Positions 1 through 12,297 of a stretch of 64,000 nucleotides of DNA are shown in pieces (the stretch's first letter is position 1; every line of letters starts with the position of its first letter). The DNA is taken from assembly GCF_001625305.1 (NCBI RefSeq), contig NW_017802380.1, positions 812,987-876,986 of the forward strand. Direction: 5' to 3'. Both the position numbers and the translations under genes were made by a program. Below the pieces are notes generated by a model. It worked only from the letters and a program-made list of their open reading frames with translations, had not been told where the DNA came from and ran no database searches. This DNA is from Branchiostoma belcheri (lineage: Eukaryota > Chordata > Leptocardii > Amphioxiformes > Branchiostomatidae).

Positions 1-96
1 TTGCCGCTCCCGAAGACCAACTCCCCCGGCATGCTATCTCTCTATTTGGCCGATTTCTACTCTTTTCTGCAACCTCCCGAAGCCTGATAGAGGCTA
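1..96. mobile_element. C-family MITE, right half, cut by the window start
   Basis: The right arm of a C element is visible: a CCAACTCCCCCGGCATGCTA block, then GGCCGATTTCTACTC, then the terminal CGAAGCCTGATAGAGGCTA. The left arm lies outside the window. A (GTT)n run follows at about 100-121. Confidence 0.8.
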
Positions 97-1536
97 ATGC
101 TGTTGTTGTTGTTGTTGTTGTGATCATTCGTCCCTAGCCTTTGTACCACCCAGTACCAGTACCACACAAATCAGCCCGCCCCACAAATTACTGCTAAACA
201 TTGTCAAAGCAGCAAACATCGGCGTAGCTCTTTTCATATCACGGGTCATATTTCCCTTGAAGCCTGCGGCTAGCCGGCTGCGATGCTGGAGCAGGTGTAT
301 CGCTTTGAAAGCTGTTTTTTCTATCATTTTTTTTCAACAATTGGCCGGCAAAATGAAGCACTGCGGTTCTTTGTAGGTTGTTTTGACTTGATGTCGCAAA
401 TTGCTGTGTCGTGTCTGCAAGTTTGAAGAGCTGGCATCAAACACAGTCACGAACAAATTGAGTCGTGTTGGCTGCGCTGGGAGAAAACATGTTGTTTTGA
501 CCAAGCCAGGCCAAGCTGAAACTGCACTTCTGTAATTTGTTGACAATTTATTTATGGGTGAATGTGGTTCTTGCGTATATATACAGTGTTTCCAGTGGAT
601 TTTTGTCGCCTACCGGAATTCTTCTACATTAGAACTTAGAAGTTGTCTCTTGTTATTAAAACTGTTCGGGTTTGGATATCTCAAACAGGTGTTTTCTTTA
701 AAATAAGAGTAATTCCTACAATATACAATCAACCTCTGGTGTTATTTTTTCACTCTCGTGACTCTCAAACATTCGAGGAAGGTTAATTTGCAATCTCGGT
801 ACAACAAGTTACAAGGTAGGGGTTGCTGAAGCGGTTTAACATCCAGAATCACATTTCGCCCATCTGATCGCACATTGCTGCCAGTGTACATGTGAATGCC
901 ACTGCCGCCTCCCGAAGCCTGGTAGAGATAAGTGTAGCCCCCAAAAGTCGGAAGCACCGCTATTGTAATCTCTAAGCAGGTCTTTTGGTAGCTACGAGAC
1001 CACAGTGCTACGAGACAGTAGTATAGATCGCCACTAGTGCTAAAGTCCAAAGTCGAAAGAATCAGCTGCCTCCTACAGTAGATTTGCTTTGGCAGCATGT
1101 ATGTATCACGTCCCACGTGTAGCTTCCACGTGAAACCCCATGTATGCATACATACAGTTATTCATGATCACGCTAAGGCATATCTTTACCGTGCCAGGGG
1201 GTCTCTGATACCTGTGCGATACTAGTAATAGCTTTCGTTATCGTGCTAACTTTAACCGTGGACTTTGTACGTATGTCGATATTCCTTTGTGTACATGTGA
1301 CCGTGTCGAACGCTTTGACCGCTAGAGCACATGCTTGTCCCGTGCTTGAGCTGAAATGTTGTGTTTGAGCTCAATAGCTGACACGGTTGGGTTTTGTTTA
1401 GAGATTAGTCGTCCTGGCGGTCGTTCTCCCAGACTACAGAGAGTTCATGGCTCGTTCTACAAGCATCAGGGGACGAATAATGGAATATCTACAGCAAGTA
1501 GTATTATTACATGTTTCTGTGTGTTTCTGTGTTTGT
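97..1536. other. No gene recognised; short C-family scrap
   Basis: I see no conserved protein or RNA gene here. A 135-codon open frame on the minus strand (742-1149) has no recognisable domain. At about 903-928 there is a short scrap of the C-family right end (GCCTCCCGAAGCCTGGTAGA). Confidence 0.5.
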
Positions 1537-2986
<1,450 letters not shown>

Positions 2987-3193
2987 TAGCCTCTACCAGG
3001 CTTCGGAAAGCGGCTGGAGGAAGTAGAAATCGGCCAAAAAGAGAGATAGCATGCCAGGGGAGTTAGTCTGCTGGAGAGGACAGTTTGCCACTCCCGAATG
3101 TACTCTTCAGCGGACCAACACCCCTGGCATGTTATCTAGTACTTGACCGATCTTTACTCTTTCCAGCCGCCTCCCGAAGCCTGGTAGAGGCTA
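2987..3193. mobile_element. C-family MITE, complete
   Basis: Foldback element of about 207 bp, from TAGCCTCTACCAGGCTTCGG to the inverted CGAAGCCTGGTAGAGGCTA. Both arms carry the AGTAGAAATCGGCC block and the GCATGCCAGGGGAGTT block, so the element is palindromic almost to its centre. Near-identical 9-mers flank it: GATATGACC at 2978-2986 and GATATTACC at 3197-3205, with three extra bases (CTA) on the right. No coding capacity. Confidence 0.9.
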
Positions 3194-3768
3194 CTAGATA
3201 TTACCACCTTCTGACGTTGATTTCGACGTTCATCAAATTGTTGAAGTAGTAGAACAACAATGGTTGAGACAAAACATTCTTGGCCACTATATCTGTGATG
3301 TGTATACCTGCCGTCATGTGTGATCGTGCATCATAGCATAAAGAAACACATTTACCTTTGCAAAGAGTTTTACCAATATAGAAGGTCTTTTAAAACTGTT
3401 GGGGAATACTTGTGAATCTTGGTCGTCGTAGGTGTAACGTTTTACACACTCCCAACTTATCTAAACGAATTACAAACCAAGACTTTGAACCGAAATTCAG
3501 CTTCATTGAGCTGTGATATATGTACGCAGCCGGAGACTGGTACAGCCGTGTTGTCTGTTTACTTTAACTTGACCTTGGTCCGTGAGATAGAACACAACCG
3601 ACTGGCCTTGGGGGGGAAATCACGTGACGAGACGTAACCTTCACCAAAGTCAGACCACCGCGTCCTCAGAGAGTTCACGTGAACATGAAAGTCTTGAACT
3701 TGGCTTCTCAGAAGTTCATCAGCGGCCCTCACGCATAGAGCCTTGAGACATAATCGTTTGAAAATTTT
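3194..3768. other. No gene recognised
   Basis: Between a MITE and a retrotransposon scrap. Short open frames only, with no family recognised. Confidence 0.4.
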
Positions 3769-4095
3769 CTGTATAACCGCCCTTCGGCGTGACACACCAG
3801 CTTCGCAGGCACGCGGCGCGGCGGCAGCTGGCTATATCACACCGAACGACTTGTTACACCTATTAAGCCCTTGAACATCTACCTCTAGACATGATAATGA
3901 CAATGCCCCTACTGTACTTGGTGACAGCGAGTTCCACTCTGCGATAGTTCTAGGAAAGAATTGTTTGAGAATTTTGATTGTCATGAAAACAAACCTCTCT
4001 CTTCGTTTGGGACGAAGGACGTGGGTTTCTTGTAATTGACCCAAGGGTAGCGTGGGAACGACGCGGGCGGCTCGTTACCAGGGTATTCAAAACAC
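3769..4095 (-). pseudogene. Non-LTR retrotransposon 3' end: reverse transcriptase C-terminal scrap plus 3' UTR
   Basis: On the minus strand the frame contains FFPRTIAEWNSLSPSTVGAL, which resembles the C-terminal tail of CR1/L2-type reverse transcriptases (S-F-F-P-R-T-x-x-x-W-N-S-L-P). The stop is near 3832. A GC-rich segment follows at about 3770-3835 and recurs near 18250-18375 and 20565-20640, so it is the 3' UTR of the same retroposon. Upstream coding sequence is frameshifted beyond about 4045 and then lost. This is a 5'-truncated dead copy. The exact clade cannot be named from this scrap. Confidence 0.65.
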
Positions 4096-4151
4096 ACAGA
4101 AGGCCCTGAGAGATGCAGCTTGCTGCCCACATGAGCGGCCGCGGCCAGTCT

Positions 4152-4425
4152 CATCTCCAAGCAGATGTTTCGGTGGCTGCAAAATACACAGTATCAAATG
4201 GACCTTTCATGATCGAACACATCGAACCCCCTGTTCTATTTCGAACGCTGATTTTGACCGAGGTGTTCGAAATAGAAAAGGGGGCGGGGCTTACGGTGTT
4301 CGACCGGAAAGCAGTATCCATTGGCCAGACTGTATCCATGTTGGGTGGCAAATGGATACAGTCTGGCCTGTGGATACCGCCTGGCCAATTTAATACTGTA
4401 ATTTGCAGCCAGCAAAACATCAATT
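4152..4425. mobile_element. Divergent A-family MITE
   Basis: Starts with ATCTCCAAGCAGATGTTTCG and ACAGTATCAAAT, carries several copies of the GTATCCATTGGCCAGA block, and closes with CCAATTTAATACTGTAATTT. The right terminal bases are degenerate, so the right boundary is approximate. An inserted middle (about 4205-4310) contains its own inverted pair around CGAACACATCGAACCCC and GGTGTTCGACC. Confidence 0.6.
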
Positions 4426-4679
4426 ATTTGCGTATCAATCAATAGTTCGTGATTATAAACCTGCATTTCTCCAGTAGTCTCTTAGCGTCACTGACGAAAG
4501 GCAGTGGATATTACCTGAAACGTCTGACCGTTTCCAAAATCATATCCAGTAGCTTGAGTAACTGCTTTTTGGCGTAAAAACTCAATGCTTTACGCAATGG
4601 AAAGTCAAAGGGGTCCACATCGACCAAAACAAAGTAAGACCAAGAAAGGTATCATTACTATCGGTGCAGCCCCTCCCTC

Positions 4680-4814
4680 TAATCTCCAAGCAGATCATAG
4701 GGTGGCAAGGAGTGTCCATTTGCCTTCGGTGGCTGATGGACATTTTTAGCGTATCTTATTACCTGGATGTCTAACCTTCACCCACGCACCGACTCGAACA
4801 TCTGCTTGGAGATT
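4680..4814. mobile_element. A-family MITE, degenerate
   Basis: Left end TAATCTCCAAGCAGATCATA and right end ACATCTGCTTGGAGATT. The inner arms are poorly conserved. No matching flanking duplication is visible. Confidence 0.75.
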
Positions 4815-5322
4815 CCGGCCCGCCAGTGTGGGCCCAAAAGTATGCCGTGTTGTCCCCAGGCACTCGCATTCCTCAAGATTAGCAACCTACTTACCGCATT
4901 CCTGAGACGTCTTGCGGTCTTGGGCGGATGTTTGGTCCTTCGCAAGGAATTCTAAGTCACGTCTGAACCCTGCCTCAAGTTTACGCGGCTTCTATACAGG
5001 CTTTTCACATCCACCATGTTGGATTACAGCAAGGTGTGTGTCGTCCAAGCACAACACTTAAGAAACTCATTGAGTCTGAAACTGGTCTGCATGGATCGGA
5101 ACTTCTGTCCGCAATGACTGACAGATTGTAGGTACTGGAGACAAAACTTCACTAGCTGCACCTCATAGAGGAAGAATGAAGAAGAAGAAGAAATATGTTT
5201 GTTTAACATGCCCGGACACACTGGTACTTCGTCAGGTTACCTGCCAACACCTGGTCGCCGAGATTCATATGATAATTATTTATTATGACGTCCATGAAAG
5301 ACCTCTATATACGCTCATGCCG
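4815..5322. other. No gene recognised
   Basis: Nothing supportable. A short GAA-rich run lies at about 5174-5190. Confidence 0.4.
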
Positions 5323-5477
5323 ACCAAGCAGATCCTAAGGTGGCAAAGACAGTATCAAATTGGCCAGGCCAGGCAATATCCATTCGCCAGAAAGGGTCCA
5401 ATACGCCACCCAAGGGTGGACACTGCCTGGCCAATTTGATACTGTCTTTTGCCACCCTAGGATCTGCTTGAAGATTA
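5323..5477. mobile_element. A-family MITE
   Basis: Arms CCAAGCAGATCCTAAGGTGG and CCACCCTAGGATCTGCTTG, both with the subterminal ACAGTATCAAATTGGCCAGG block in opposite orientations. The first six terminal bases on the left are lost. Confidence 0.85.
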
Positions 5478-5478
5478 G

Positions 5479-6180
5479 GCCCATCATATCAGTCATATCA
5501 GGACACCCCGGCCTTAGTAATGTAATCAAACGGCTTGTCAACAAAGGATGCGTATATATTGGAGATAACGTTAATAGATGCTTGACCTGTGAAGGCAACT
5601 GTCGCTGTGGCTAGAACACTAGTCTGTCAAGGCCGAGGGACTTCCTCTTCCACCTTTGACGCCACCATGTTGATGGGAGGGCCCATCATATCAGGACACC
5701 CCGGCCTCAGTAATGACAATATTATAGGCCACCCCAATTTAATTTTATGGATGACATCCTCTGAAGACCCCCAAACTAGTGCGCGCGGGCGAATACTGAA
5801 AAAAAATTCCGGCCAAAAATAAAAATGCTACTGAACCACAGGAATACAAAGCTGGTATTGTGAATTCCCGACAGTACATAGTGACGTATACGACAAGCCG
5901 GCACATGCTGGCTTTCAAGTTGTGGCATTTATGAATCGGTACTGTACGTCTGTACTGAGTTCTTGAGTCGTGGAGCTTCGAATTTTTTTTTTTTTTTGTA
6001 GGGCGACAGGCGAAAATCAATGCGCGCGCGGATGTCATCCATAAAATTAAGTCGGTGTGGCCTAATGTAATCAAACGGCATGTCAACAAAGGATGCCTAT
6101 CTGGAGGTAATCTGTGTAATGTCCTCGGCAAAACTTAATAGATGCTTGACCTGTGAAGTCAACTGTCGCCGTGGTAGACT
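5479..6180. repeat. Two-copy tandem duplication (about 193 bp unit) interrupted by a K element
   Basis: The stretch from ATCAGGACACCCCGGCC (5499) through TGCTTGACCTGTGAAG (about 5590) recurs from about 5692, but the second copy is split by the K element at 5725-6064 and resumes at ATGTAATCAAACGGC. The copies start about 193 bp apart. The first copy acts as the empty site for the K insertion. Confidence 0.8.
5725..6064. mobile_element. K-family MITE
   Basis: Terminal repeats TAGGCCACCCCAATTTAATT and AATTAAGTCGGTGTGGCCTA, with a strongly conserved TTTATGGATGACATCC and its inverse GGATGTCATCCATAAA. Two further copies lie at 19451 and 28301. No coding capacity is seen. Confidence 0.85.
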
Positions 6181-6186
6181 ACAGAG

Positions 6187-6350
6187 GCCAAATAGAGAGA
6201 TAACATGCCAAGGAAGTGGTCCGCTAGAGAGTACAGTTTACTGGCGCACAAATGTATTCTCTAGCGGAGCAACTCCCCCAGCATGTTATCTCTCTCCATT
6301 TGGCCAATTTCTACTCTTTCCAGCCGCCTCCCGAGGCCTGGTAGAGGCTA
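6187..6350. mobile_element. C-family MITE, left end missing
   Basis: Begins in the inner left arm (GGCCAAATAGAGAGATAACA) and runs to the intact right terminus CGAGGCCTGGTAGAGGCTA. The left terminal 40 bp or so are absent. Confidence 0.85.
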
Positions 6351-6549
6351 ATGTTTGTGATCTCTTCGCTGTAGCCTTTTAATACCGCTCGTGAAACGTT
6401 AAAATGTCCAGAGCGTGCAATCGTACGTCCCTTTCCAAAATGAGACATACCGAAGTTGAATGCAAACTTAATACCGAAGTTGAATGCAAACTTTGCATAA
6501 AATCACTTTCCTCATGAAACTCGATAATCCTCGTACTATAAGCTCCATA

Positions 6550-6713
6550 TGTTCTTACATTTACAACTGTCTTAAGAAGCGAGAAGAAGCAGAACCTGTA
6601 CATATGTAGTTTTACTATAGATATATGTTAGTCTAGCATCGCTATTTTCCATGACCTGTAGTTCGCAATGCCGGCAAAAATGAACATTAAAGGTCTTTCA
6701 TTCATTCATTATT
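6550..6713 (+). mobile_element. Non-LTR retrotransposon 3' end
   Basis: Carries CTTAAGAAGCGAGAAGAAGC, then AACATTAAAGGTCTT and a CATTCATTCATT tail. The same layout recurs at 41537-41765. A short 3' end with a simple-repeat tail is typical of 5'-truncated CR1/L2-like insertions; the assignment is inferred from that layout. Confidence 0.5.
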
Positions 6714-6915
6714 TATAGCACCAGGAATCGGGTGTCTGTCACCACCACGAGCGGAAGATTGTGATGTTGCAGTTGTTATGTAACGTTGTTGATGGTTCTT
6801 CTGTGTGTGTACATGTAACACGTGCTCAACTTGACCTACAGTTTACAAAACGCATACTTCCGCTTGAGGAGTCACATCTGTTCGGAAAAAAACACAACCG
6901 ACCTTAAGGGTACTC

Positions 6916-7076
6916 TAATCTCCAAGCAGATCCTAAGGTGGCCAAAAGACAGTAGCAAATTGGCCAGGCAGTATCCATTAGCCTTGGGTGGCGTATTGGA
7001 CCCTCTCTGGCCAATGGATACTGCCTGGCCAATTTGATACTGTCTTTTTTCCACCATTGGATCTGCTTGGAGATTA
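6916..7076. mobile_element. A-family MITE, complete
   Basis: Runs from TAATCTCCAAGCAGATCCTA to GGATCTGCTTGGAGATTA with long matching arms (GACAGT then CAAATTGGCCAGGCAG inside). Flanks GGGTACTC on the left and GGGTACTA on the right form a 7/8 target duplication directly against the ends. Confidence 0.95.
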
Positions 7077-7078
7077 GG

Positions 7079-7180
7079 GTACTATCCAAGCAGAGGTTTA
7101 GCCTTAGGTTTTCTGACGTCTTTTTATGTGTTTTAAAGGGCTTTCTTTTTTGTATATTGGTATCTTTTTTGCCAGCTAAA
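7079..7180. mobile_element. B-family MITE, left half
   Basis: TACTATCCAAGCAGAGGTTT followed by the T-rich B interior (CTTTTTATGTGTTTT, GGGCTTTCTTTTTTG). It abuts the previous A element. No right arm is found. Confidence 0.7.
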
Positions 7181-7204
7181 CGGTGGCATATTAGACCAAC
7201 TGTT

Positions 7205-7296
7205 CTCTCCGACAGACCAACTCCCCTGGCATGCTATCTCTCTATTTGACCGATTTCTACTCTTTCCAGCCGCCTCCCGAAGCCTGGTAGAGGCTA
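7205..7296. mobile_element. C-family MITE, right half
   Basis: From CAACTCCCCTGGCATGCTA through ACCGATTTCTACTCTTTCC to CGAAGCCTGGTAGAGGCTA. The left arm is missing. Confidence 0.85.
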
Positions 7297-7379
7297 GGCC
7301 AACTCCCCTGTGCAGCTACATTCTTTTTAGGTCGATTTCTACAAGTTATTTAGGATGCAAAAGAGTCTGGTGGAGGATA
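7297..7379. mobile_element. D-family MITE, right half
   Basis: Holds TTTTTAGGTCGATTTCTAC and ends AAGAGTCTGGTGGAGGATA. It directly follows a C right half; the same C-then-D order recurs at 7790-8047. Confidence 0.7.
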
Positions 7380-7789
7380 GTCAGTTCCGTCCATGGCTGC
7401 GCGGGAATGTTTGGTAACCGGACCCGGGTGCGATGTACAACAATTCCCGGCTAAAATTAGCCCGCCAGCCGGCCTCACCTGCTGCAGGTGCCATGATACG
7501 CTTTGAGGGACCACCGGGGAAGCTTATCTAAGACTAAAGACAGTCCGCGCAAACACACACACTCAAGAATGACACCACTGTTCATTTCAGACATGTCTAA
7601 GGCGGGAACGTTAAGTCGTTAACAAGAGACCTTTCAGAAAGGGGATTTATATAACGAGGCACTGTGTACATAACCCCAGACTGGTATCAGTCCCCGCGCT
7701 TATGTAACGTTAACGCACTTAGGTAATGAAAATCGTTGCAAATTGTACCCAGTCCACTGTGCAGTATAAACGTTTCTTTTAGTGTAGCC
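7380..7789. other. No gene recognised
   Basis: Single-copy-looking sequence; nothing supportable. Confidence 0.4.
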
Positions 7790-7936
7790 TAGCCTCTGTC
7801 AGGCTTCGGGAGGCGGCTAGAAAGAGTAGAAATCGGCCAAATAGAGGCCCGCTGGGAAGTACAGTTTGGCCGATTTCAGGTACTCTAACAGTTGTTGGTA
7901 CTCTTTCAACCTCCTCCCAAAGCCTGGTAGAGGCTA
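7790..7936. mobile_element. C-family MITE with a shortened middle
   Basis: TAGCCTCTGTCAGGCTTCGG on the left and CAAAGCCTGGTAGAGGCTA on the right. The centre is deleted, so the arms are short. No clear target duplication. Confidence 0.85.
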
Positions 7937-8047
7937 GAATTGGCCGGCCATAGAGGGTCCAGTTTGCCAACTCCTAGTGACCAGCTACATTGTTTTTAGA
8001 CGGATTTCTACTATCTATTCAGCCTGCAAAAGAGTCTGGTGGAGACT
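7937..8047. mobile_element. D-family MITE, right part
   Basis: Contains CCAACTCCTAGTGACCAGCT, GATTTCTACTATC and the terminal AAGAGTCTGGTGGAGACTA. The left end is absent. Confidence 0.7.
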
Positions 8048-8586
8048 ATGAACTGACCACTCGTAAGGCGGATTTTTACTCATTTCGTGCACAGTAATAA
8101 TTCATAGCGTCCTTTCGGAGTTATATAGAACATTTTTATTGTGGTGCGCTGGAGTGATATATGACAGTGACACGGCCGTAACGCGTCTTATATAAGGACC
8201 AAATACGACCCTAGTAACGACCTATTCGGGAGAGAGGTTGCTAAATATAGCCCCACTGTAACGGTATTACACTCTACACCTCCGGCGCAGGCGCGGCTAC
8301 AATAAACCCTGCACGCGAGGTAGTAATGTTAGCTAGATCCCCTCCCCGCAAAATGACGTCTAGCGTCGACACAAGCGATTCTATCTGTACTTTTAAATCA
8401 TTCAAAGCCCTGCTAGCTATAGTAGCTTAGGAATAAATAGAACGCTGCATGTATGTGGCGGGAGATTGTTAACTGGGTCACGCGTGCAAGGAAATAGGAT
8501 ATGCGCGTCGCGTGTGACACTCACGTGTTTGGGTCGACGTTGGCCAGGTAAAGAAAAATGACTCGCCGTCCAGCGTTCTACCTACA
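8048..8586. other. No gene recognised
   Basis: Unique-looking, CpG-containing stretch with no coding signal. Confidence 0.4.
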
Positions 8587-8798
8587 TATCCTCTACCAGG
8601 CTTCGGGAGGCGGCTGGAAAGAGTAGAAATCGGGCAAATAGAGAGATAGCATGCCAAGAGAGTTGGTCTGCTGGAGAGAACAGTTTGCCGGGTGCGGTAA
8701 AATGTACTGTCTAGCGAACCAACTCCCTCGGCATGTTATCTCTCTATTTGACCAATTTCTACTCTTTCCAACCACCTCTCGAAGCCTGGTAGAGGCTA
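8587..8798. mobile_element. C-family MITE, complete
   Basis: TATCCTCTACCAGGCTTCGG to CGAAGCCTGGTAGAGGCTA with full palindromic arms. CGTTCTACC occurs at 8574-8582 and again at 8799-8807, a perfect 9-mer, with four extra bases (TACA) between the left copy and the terminus. Confidence 0.92.
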
Positions 8799-8995
8799 CG
8801 TTCTACCATCAAAAGACGCCGCTGGGCCGGGACTTTCCAGCTATTTCCCGCCAACACAGGTGGCAGACATTTTACACTGTTTAGTCTGGTCCTGTTCACA
8901 AGAGCACCCTTTGTTTCTTCTCGGCTCCGTGCGTGTGTGTAGCGTGTCTTCGTCAACTCGTAAGCGGCACTCTTCAGACTTTTTACTGTAACTAA

Positions 8996-9748
8996 GACCC
9001 TGTTCATACCAGACTTCTATTTAGCGGTTTCAACCGGTTTTTCAAAAACCGGTTTTTATTTAACCTGGTGTGAACGCAAATTAACCGGTTTTTTAGGGGT
9101 TTAAATCCGATTTTCAAAAACCACCTCGGGAGGTGGTTTTTTAAGGGTTTTTGAGGGGTTTTTCCACCGAAAAACCTGGTCTGAACGCTAAGGGTTTATT
9201 GAACCGGTTTTTGCGTCATAATTCCGGGGTCACGAGGTCAGCATCCTGGCCGTGGACGACCTAAAGCTTTTTTATGGCATTGTTTTGACCAATTTGAGTT
9301 CCATTTCCACTGTTTTCCCACGGTTTCTGTTAATTTTGAGATCGATGGAATCAGCATACGCAACCTGGTCGACAGACGAGACGCTCCTGACACTTATTTA
9401 TGTATTTGTGGAGAGCTGGACTCGCCGAATTTGACAAAGCTGGGGGTGGGTGGGTGCTCTACCGAAACAAACATGTTGGAGGAACCTGGTTTATTTAAAG
9501 ATCAGTGCCGCAGTAAAAGGTAATGAACATGAAGACGGAATACAAGAAGGCGACAGCAATCGGAAGAGCGGGAGGAACGGTTATTCAAACTGCGTCATGC
9601 CCGATTAATTGGATATTCACCGGACAGGATTTTTACAAAACCGGTTATGAAAAGTCTGGTATGAACGCTAAGGGTTTTAGCCGGGTTTTCCTCCGCTAAT
9701 TATTTAGCGGTTTCAACCGGTTTTTAAAAGTCTGGTATGAACGGGGTC
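8996..9748 (+). mobile_element. PIF/Harbinger-like DNA transposon, non-autonomous
   Basis: Imperfect terminal repeats GACCCTGTTCATACCAGAC and GTCTGGTATGAACGGGGTC lie inside a TAA direct repeat (8993-8995 and 9749-9751). A 3 bp TWA target site is the hallmark of PIF/Harbinger elements. Both ends are lined with copies of AACCGG and TTTTT motifs, and internal copies of CTGGTCTGAACGCTAAGGG look like repeated subterminal ends. At 753 bp it is too short for a transposase. The middle holds a broken SANT/Myb-like reading frame. Confidence 0.75.
9345..9600 (+). pseudogene. Broken SANT/Myb-like (trihelix) domain from a Harbinger element
   Basis: One frame reads WSTDETLLTLIYVFVESW, matching the first helix of Harbinger Myb-like proteins (W-T-x-E-E-T-x-x-L-I). 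After stops and a frame change, 9473-9580 reads MLEEPGLFKDQCRSK and then MNMKTEYKKATAIGRAGG, matching the family's Q-C-R-x-K-x-K-x-L-K-x-E-Y-K-K ending. Such proteins bind element ends and help import the transposase. At least one frameshift and a stop separate the halves, so it cannot be translated as one domain. Confidence 0.6.
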
Positions 9749-10674
9749 TAATTCCTACTACAAAGCCTTCCGTGACAAGTTCTATGGTCAGGTGTGCTGA
9801 AAAATATGAAGGATGTGTTATGTAAGGTATAGGTGCAACAAACGCGTTATTCAAGCGACGATGTTTACTAGTAATAAAAAAAAGGGCAACGTAACGGTTA
9901 CGCAAGTCAAATTTGACACATGACAAGAGACTAGTGTTATGTAATGGCACAGACAATACATTATTAAGGAAGGCAAGAAGGTGAGGTTGACTGAAAATGT
10001 GAAAGCAAGAAGAAAAGAATTAATGAATGAATGAAGAAAAGGAGGAAAGTAGGAAAGCAAGAAGAAAGAAACCAAGAAAGAAAGAGAAAATCCGATATGT
10101 CGATTCGATACAATTCACGACTCTTACGTAGCGACGTTGTTTACCCTTTGTTGTTACCTAAGTCGGTCGGATCTATAAACCCCGGGTCCTGAACAATGGT
10201 GCCCGGACGTGCGAGCGAGGGTCCGGGATGTACTGAGTACGTATGGGAACTCACCAGGCCGTGGGAAGAGGTTTCCCGCGTGTTTCGCAATGCCAGACTG
10301 GCTATTGTGACCAGTTTCAAGAGTCGGAGGTCCCGTCCAGTTTTTCTCACCCACCCAAGCAATGAACTCTGCTCACTGACGGAGGCCAGGGATGCGCGGA
10401 GAAGAAGAACCGTTTAGAGTTAAAACTTTATATCCAACTCCAAAAGTTCTTTCACCTAGAGCTTTTGACCAGAAGAAGAACCCATTGTTTCCCGTGATGA
10501 CAACATGGATGTCCCCGTTCAGGGTTCAAGGTCGAGCAATAAGGATCCAGCGAATAGTGACCACCTGTCTACTCTAACCATTTTCTTCAATCCACTTCTG
10601 TGTTTATAGACAAATTGTTTACCTGTACTCAGCCAAGCCTGTACTGCTAACCTGCGCTGACGGTACGTTTTACG
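9749..10674. other. No gene recognised; purine-rich run
   Basis: A GAA/AAG-rich stretch lies at about 9965-10090. At 10141-10362 a 73-codon minus-strand frame contains a good donor-like CTGGTGAGTT, but no domain or partner exon was recognised. Confidence 0.35.
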
Positions 10675-10791
10675 AAGATCCAAGCAGATGTTGGGTTGCA
10701 AGATTGCATCGTTTCCCCTTCTCCGCCTGCCAGAGACATTTGGTAGTCAGAAAACGTTACGATCTTCCACGCTACATCTGCTTGGAGATTA
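10675..10791. mobile_element. A-related MITE
   Basis: AAGATCCAAGCAGATGTTGG at the left and CTACATCTGCTTGGAGATTA at the right, with a unique centre. Flanks CGTTTTACG (10666-10674) and CGTATTACG (10792-10800) match at 8 of 9 bases and fix the borders. Confidence 0.85.
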
Positions 10792-11795
10792 CGTATTACG
10801 TATATTTATGTATCTGCCTAATATGCATATATTCAGCGACTTGTGCTATGTACACGCGTGGCTGCAATGTGTGTTAGTGTATGCGAAGAATCGAAACAAG
10901 AAAGCAATGTTATTTAAGGCGCTCCCACGCCATAAAAGAAAGACGTCTGTGCGAGCAGGTGTATTTCGCAACACCGAAAAGGTTGTGGAGCTGTGCACCT
11001 GCGTCCAATAGACATAGAAAGGGCTTATCCGTAAACAAATGAGGCTGAAGCCACCGTAGCACACTTGAAGAATACTAACAGCGTAACAACGCAACTACAC
11101 TGCACAACAACATGTACGTAGCGCACCCAGACCTATGGGCGCCCAACCGTTGTGAAATCTGCCTGGTATTAAAAGATACGCTTCTCTCGGGAACCTTGAC
11201 AACTTAATTAGAACGTCCTGGCTTTGAAGGCTTAATTTGAGGCAATATAGAAAGCAATAACCGAGAACTTGTGGGTAGAAAACTGGATGAATGTCAGGGA
11301 CGGCAGAAATCCCTACACCGTGCTGTTATGTGTTTAATGTTCATCGACCGATACTTGAGCTTAAAATAGCAACATAGGCTCCTCAAAATACCTCTAGTAG
11401 CTAAATTTAGAAGATGAATACACTGTGTAGCTAAATTTATGAGGGAATGAAACAATATTATCGGCTTCATTCCAGAAGCGCCGTCACTGCACAAATGTCT
11501 GGATGCCAAAATAGCTCGCGATGAGTTCTATATAAAGATCGCAGTGCGCTATTCTTAGACAACGTTAATAACTAACATATGATCTTCCCACGTGTTAGAG
11601 CACAACAAGACGATCGCGGGTCTCAAAAGTTAATTGCGGGCGCTATTTTGGGCTTCAGTTTGGCACCACTTGGCCTTGTATAAGTGCATGTATTAGTGGC
11701 ATAATAGACCATGATAAGCGCGCATCTAAATATACAAATGTACTTGGGTATAGCTGCTAGCTGAGGCAGCTTGCGCTCGTAACAGCTGTTTTCTA
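10792..11795. other. No gene recognised
   Basis: About 1 kb without recognisable coding, RNA or transposon sequence. Confidence 0.4.
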
Positions 11796-11977
11796 TAGCC
11801 TCCACCAGGCCTTTCTACGGGAATACAGATCATAGAATTCGTCAAAAAAGAGAGTAAAATTGGCCAAGGGAGTCCGGCCGCGGGGAGGTAGTTTCTTTCC
11901 TTCTGCGCGGCCAGTCAAACCTACAAGGCGGCCAAACTCCCCTGGCAAATATTCTCCTATATAGCCAGCGTAGAGAC
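11796..11977. mobile_element. I-family MITE
   Basis: Starts TAGCCTCCACCAGGCCTTTC and has a CATAGAATTCGTCAAAAAAG block; the right arm is weak. CAGCTGTTTTCTA occurs at 11783-11795 and again at 11978-11990, a 13 bp flanking repeat, longer than the usual 9. A relative lies at 58318. Confidence 0.65.
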
Positions 11978-12297
11978 CAGCTGTTTTCTATAGTTAGTTG
12001 TCTCTCTATCCAGTTCAAGTCCTTTTCACTTCTTTTCAACGGATACCTACACACATGTGGCGCATCTGTCGATAAGGATTTCTCACCGTAACATTCTCTG
12101 ACCAACTTGCAGGTCAGACTGACCGTCCGCTAGTGCGAACGCGCCGCGTGACAGCGCTCTCACGTGTTGGCCGGCCGCAAAGTTCTTCGATCTGATACAC
12201 TTGACCTTCCCTTTTGGATGAGTGGGCAAGCCCTTGACCTACATGGTCTATAGACGTTCTGTAGCAAACAAAAAGCCACCCACTGCTATCGACAGCT
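11978..12297. other. No gene recognised
   Basis: Nothing supportable apart from the direct-repeat copy at its left edge. Confidence 0.35.

Noticed and set aside
10141..10362. Possible minus-strand exon with a GTGAGT donor
   Set aside because: A single donor-like match with no recognisable protein or partner exon is not enough.
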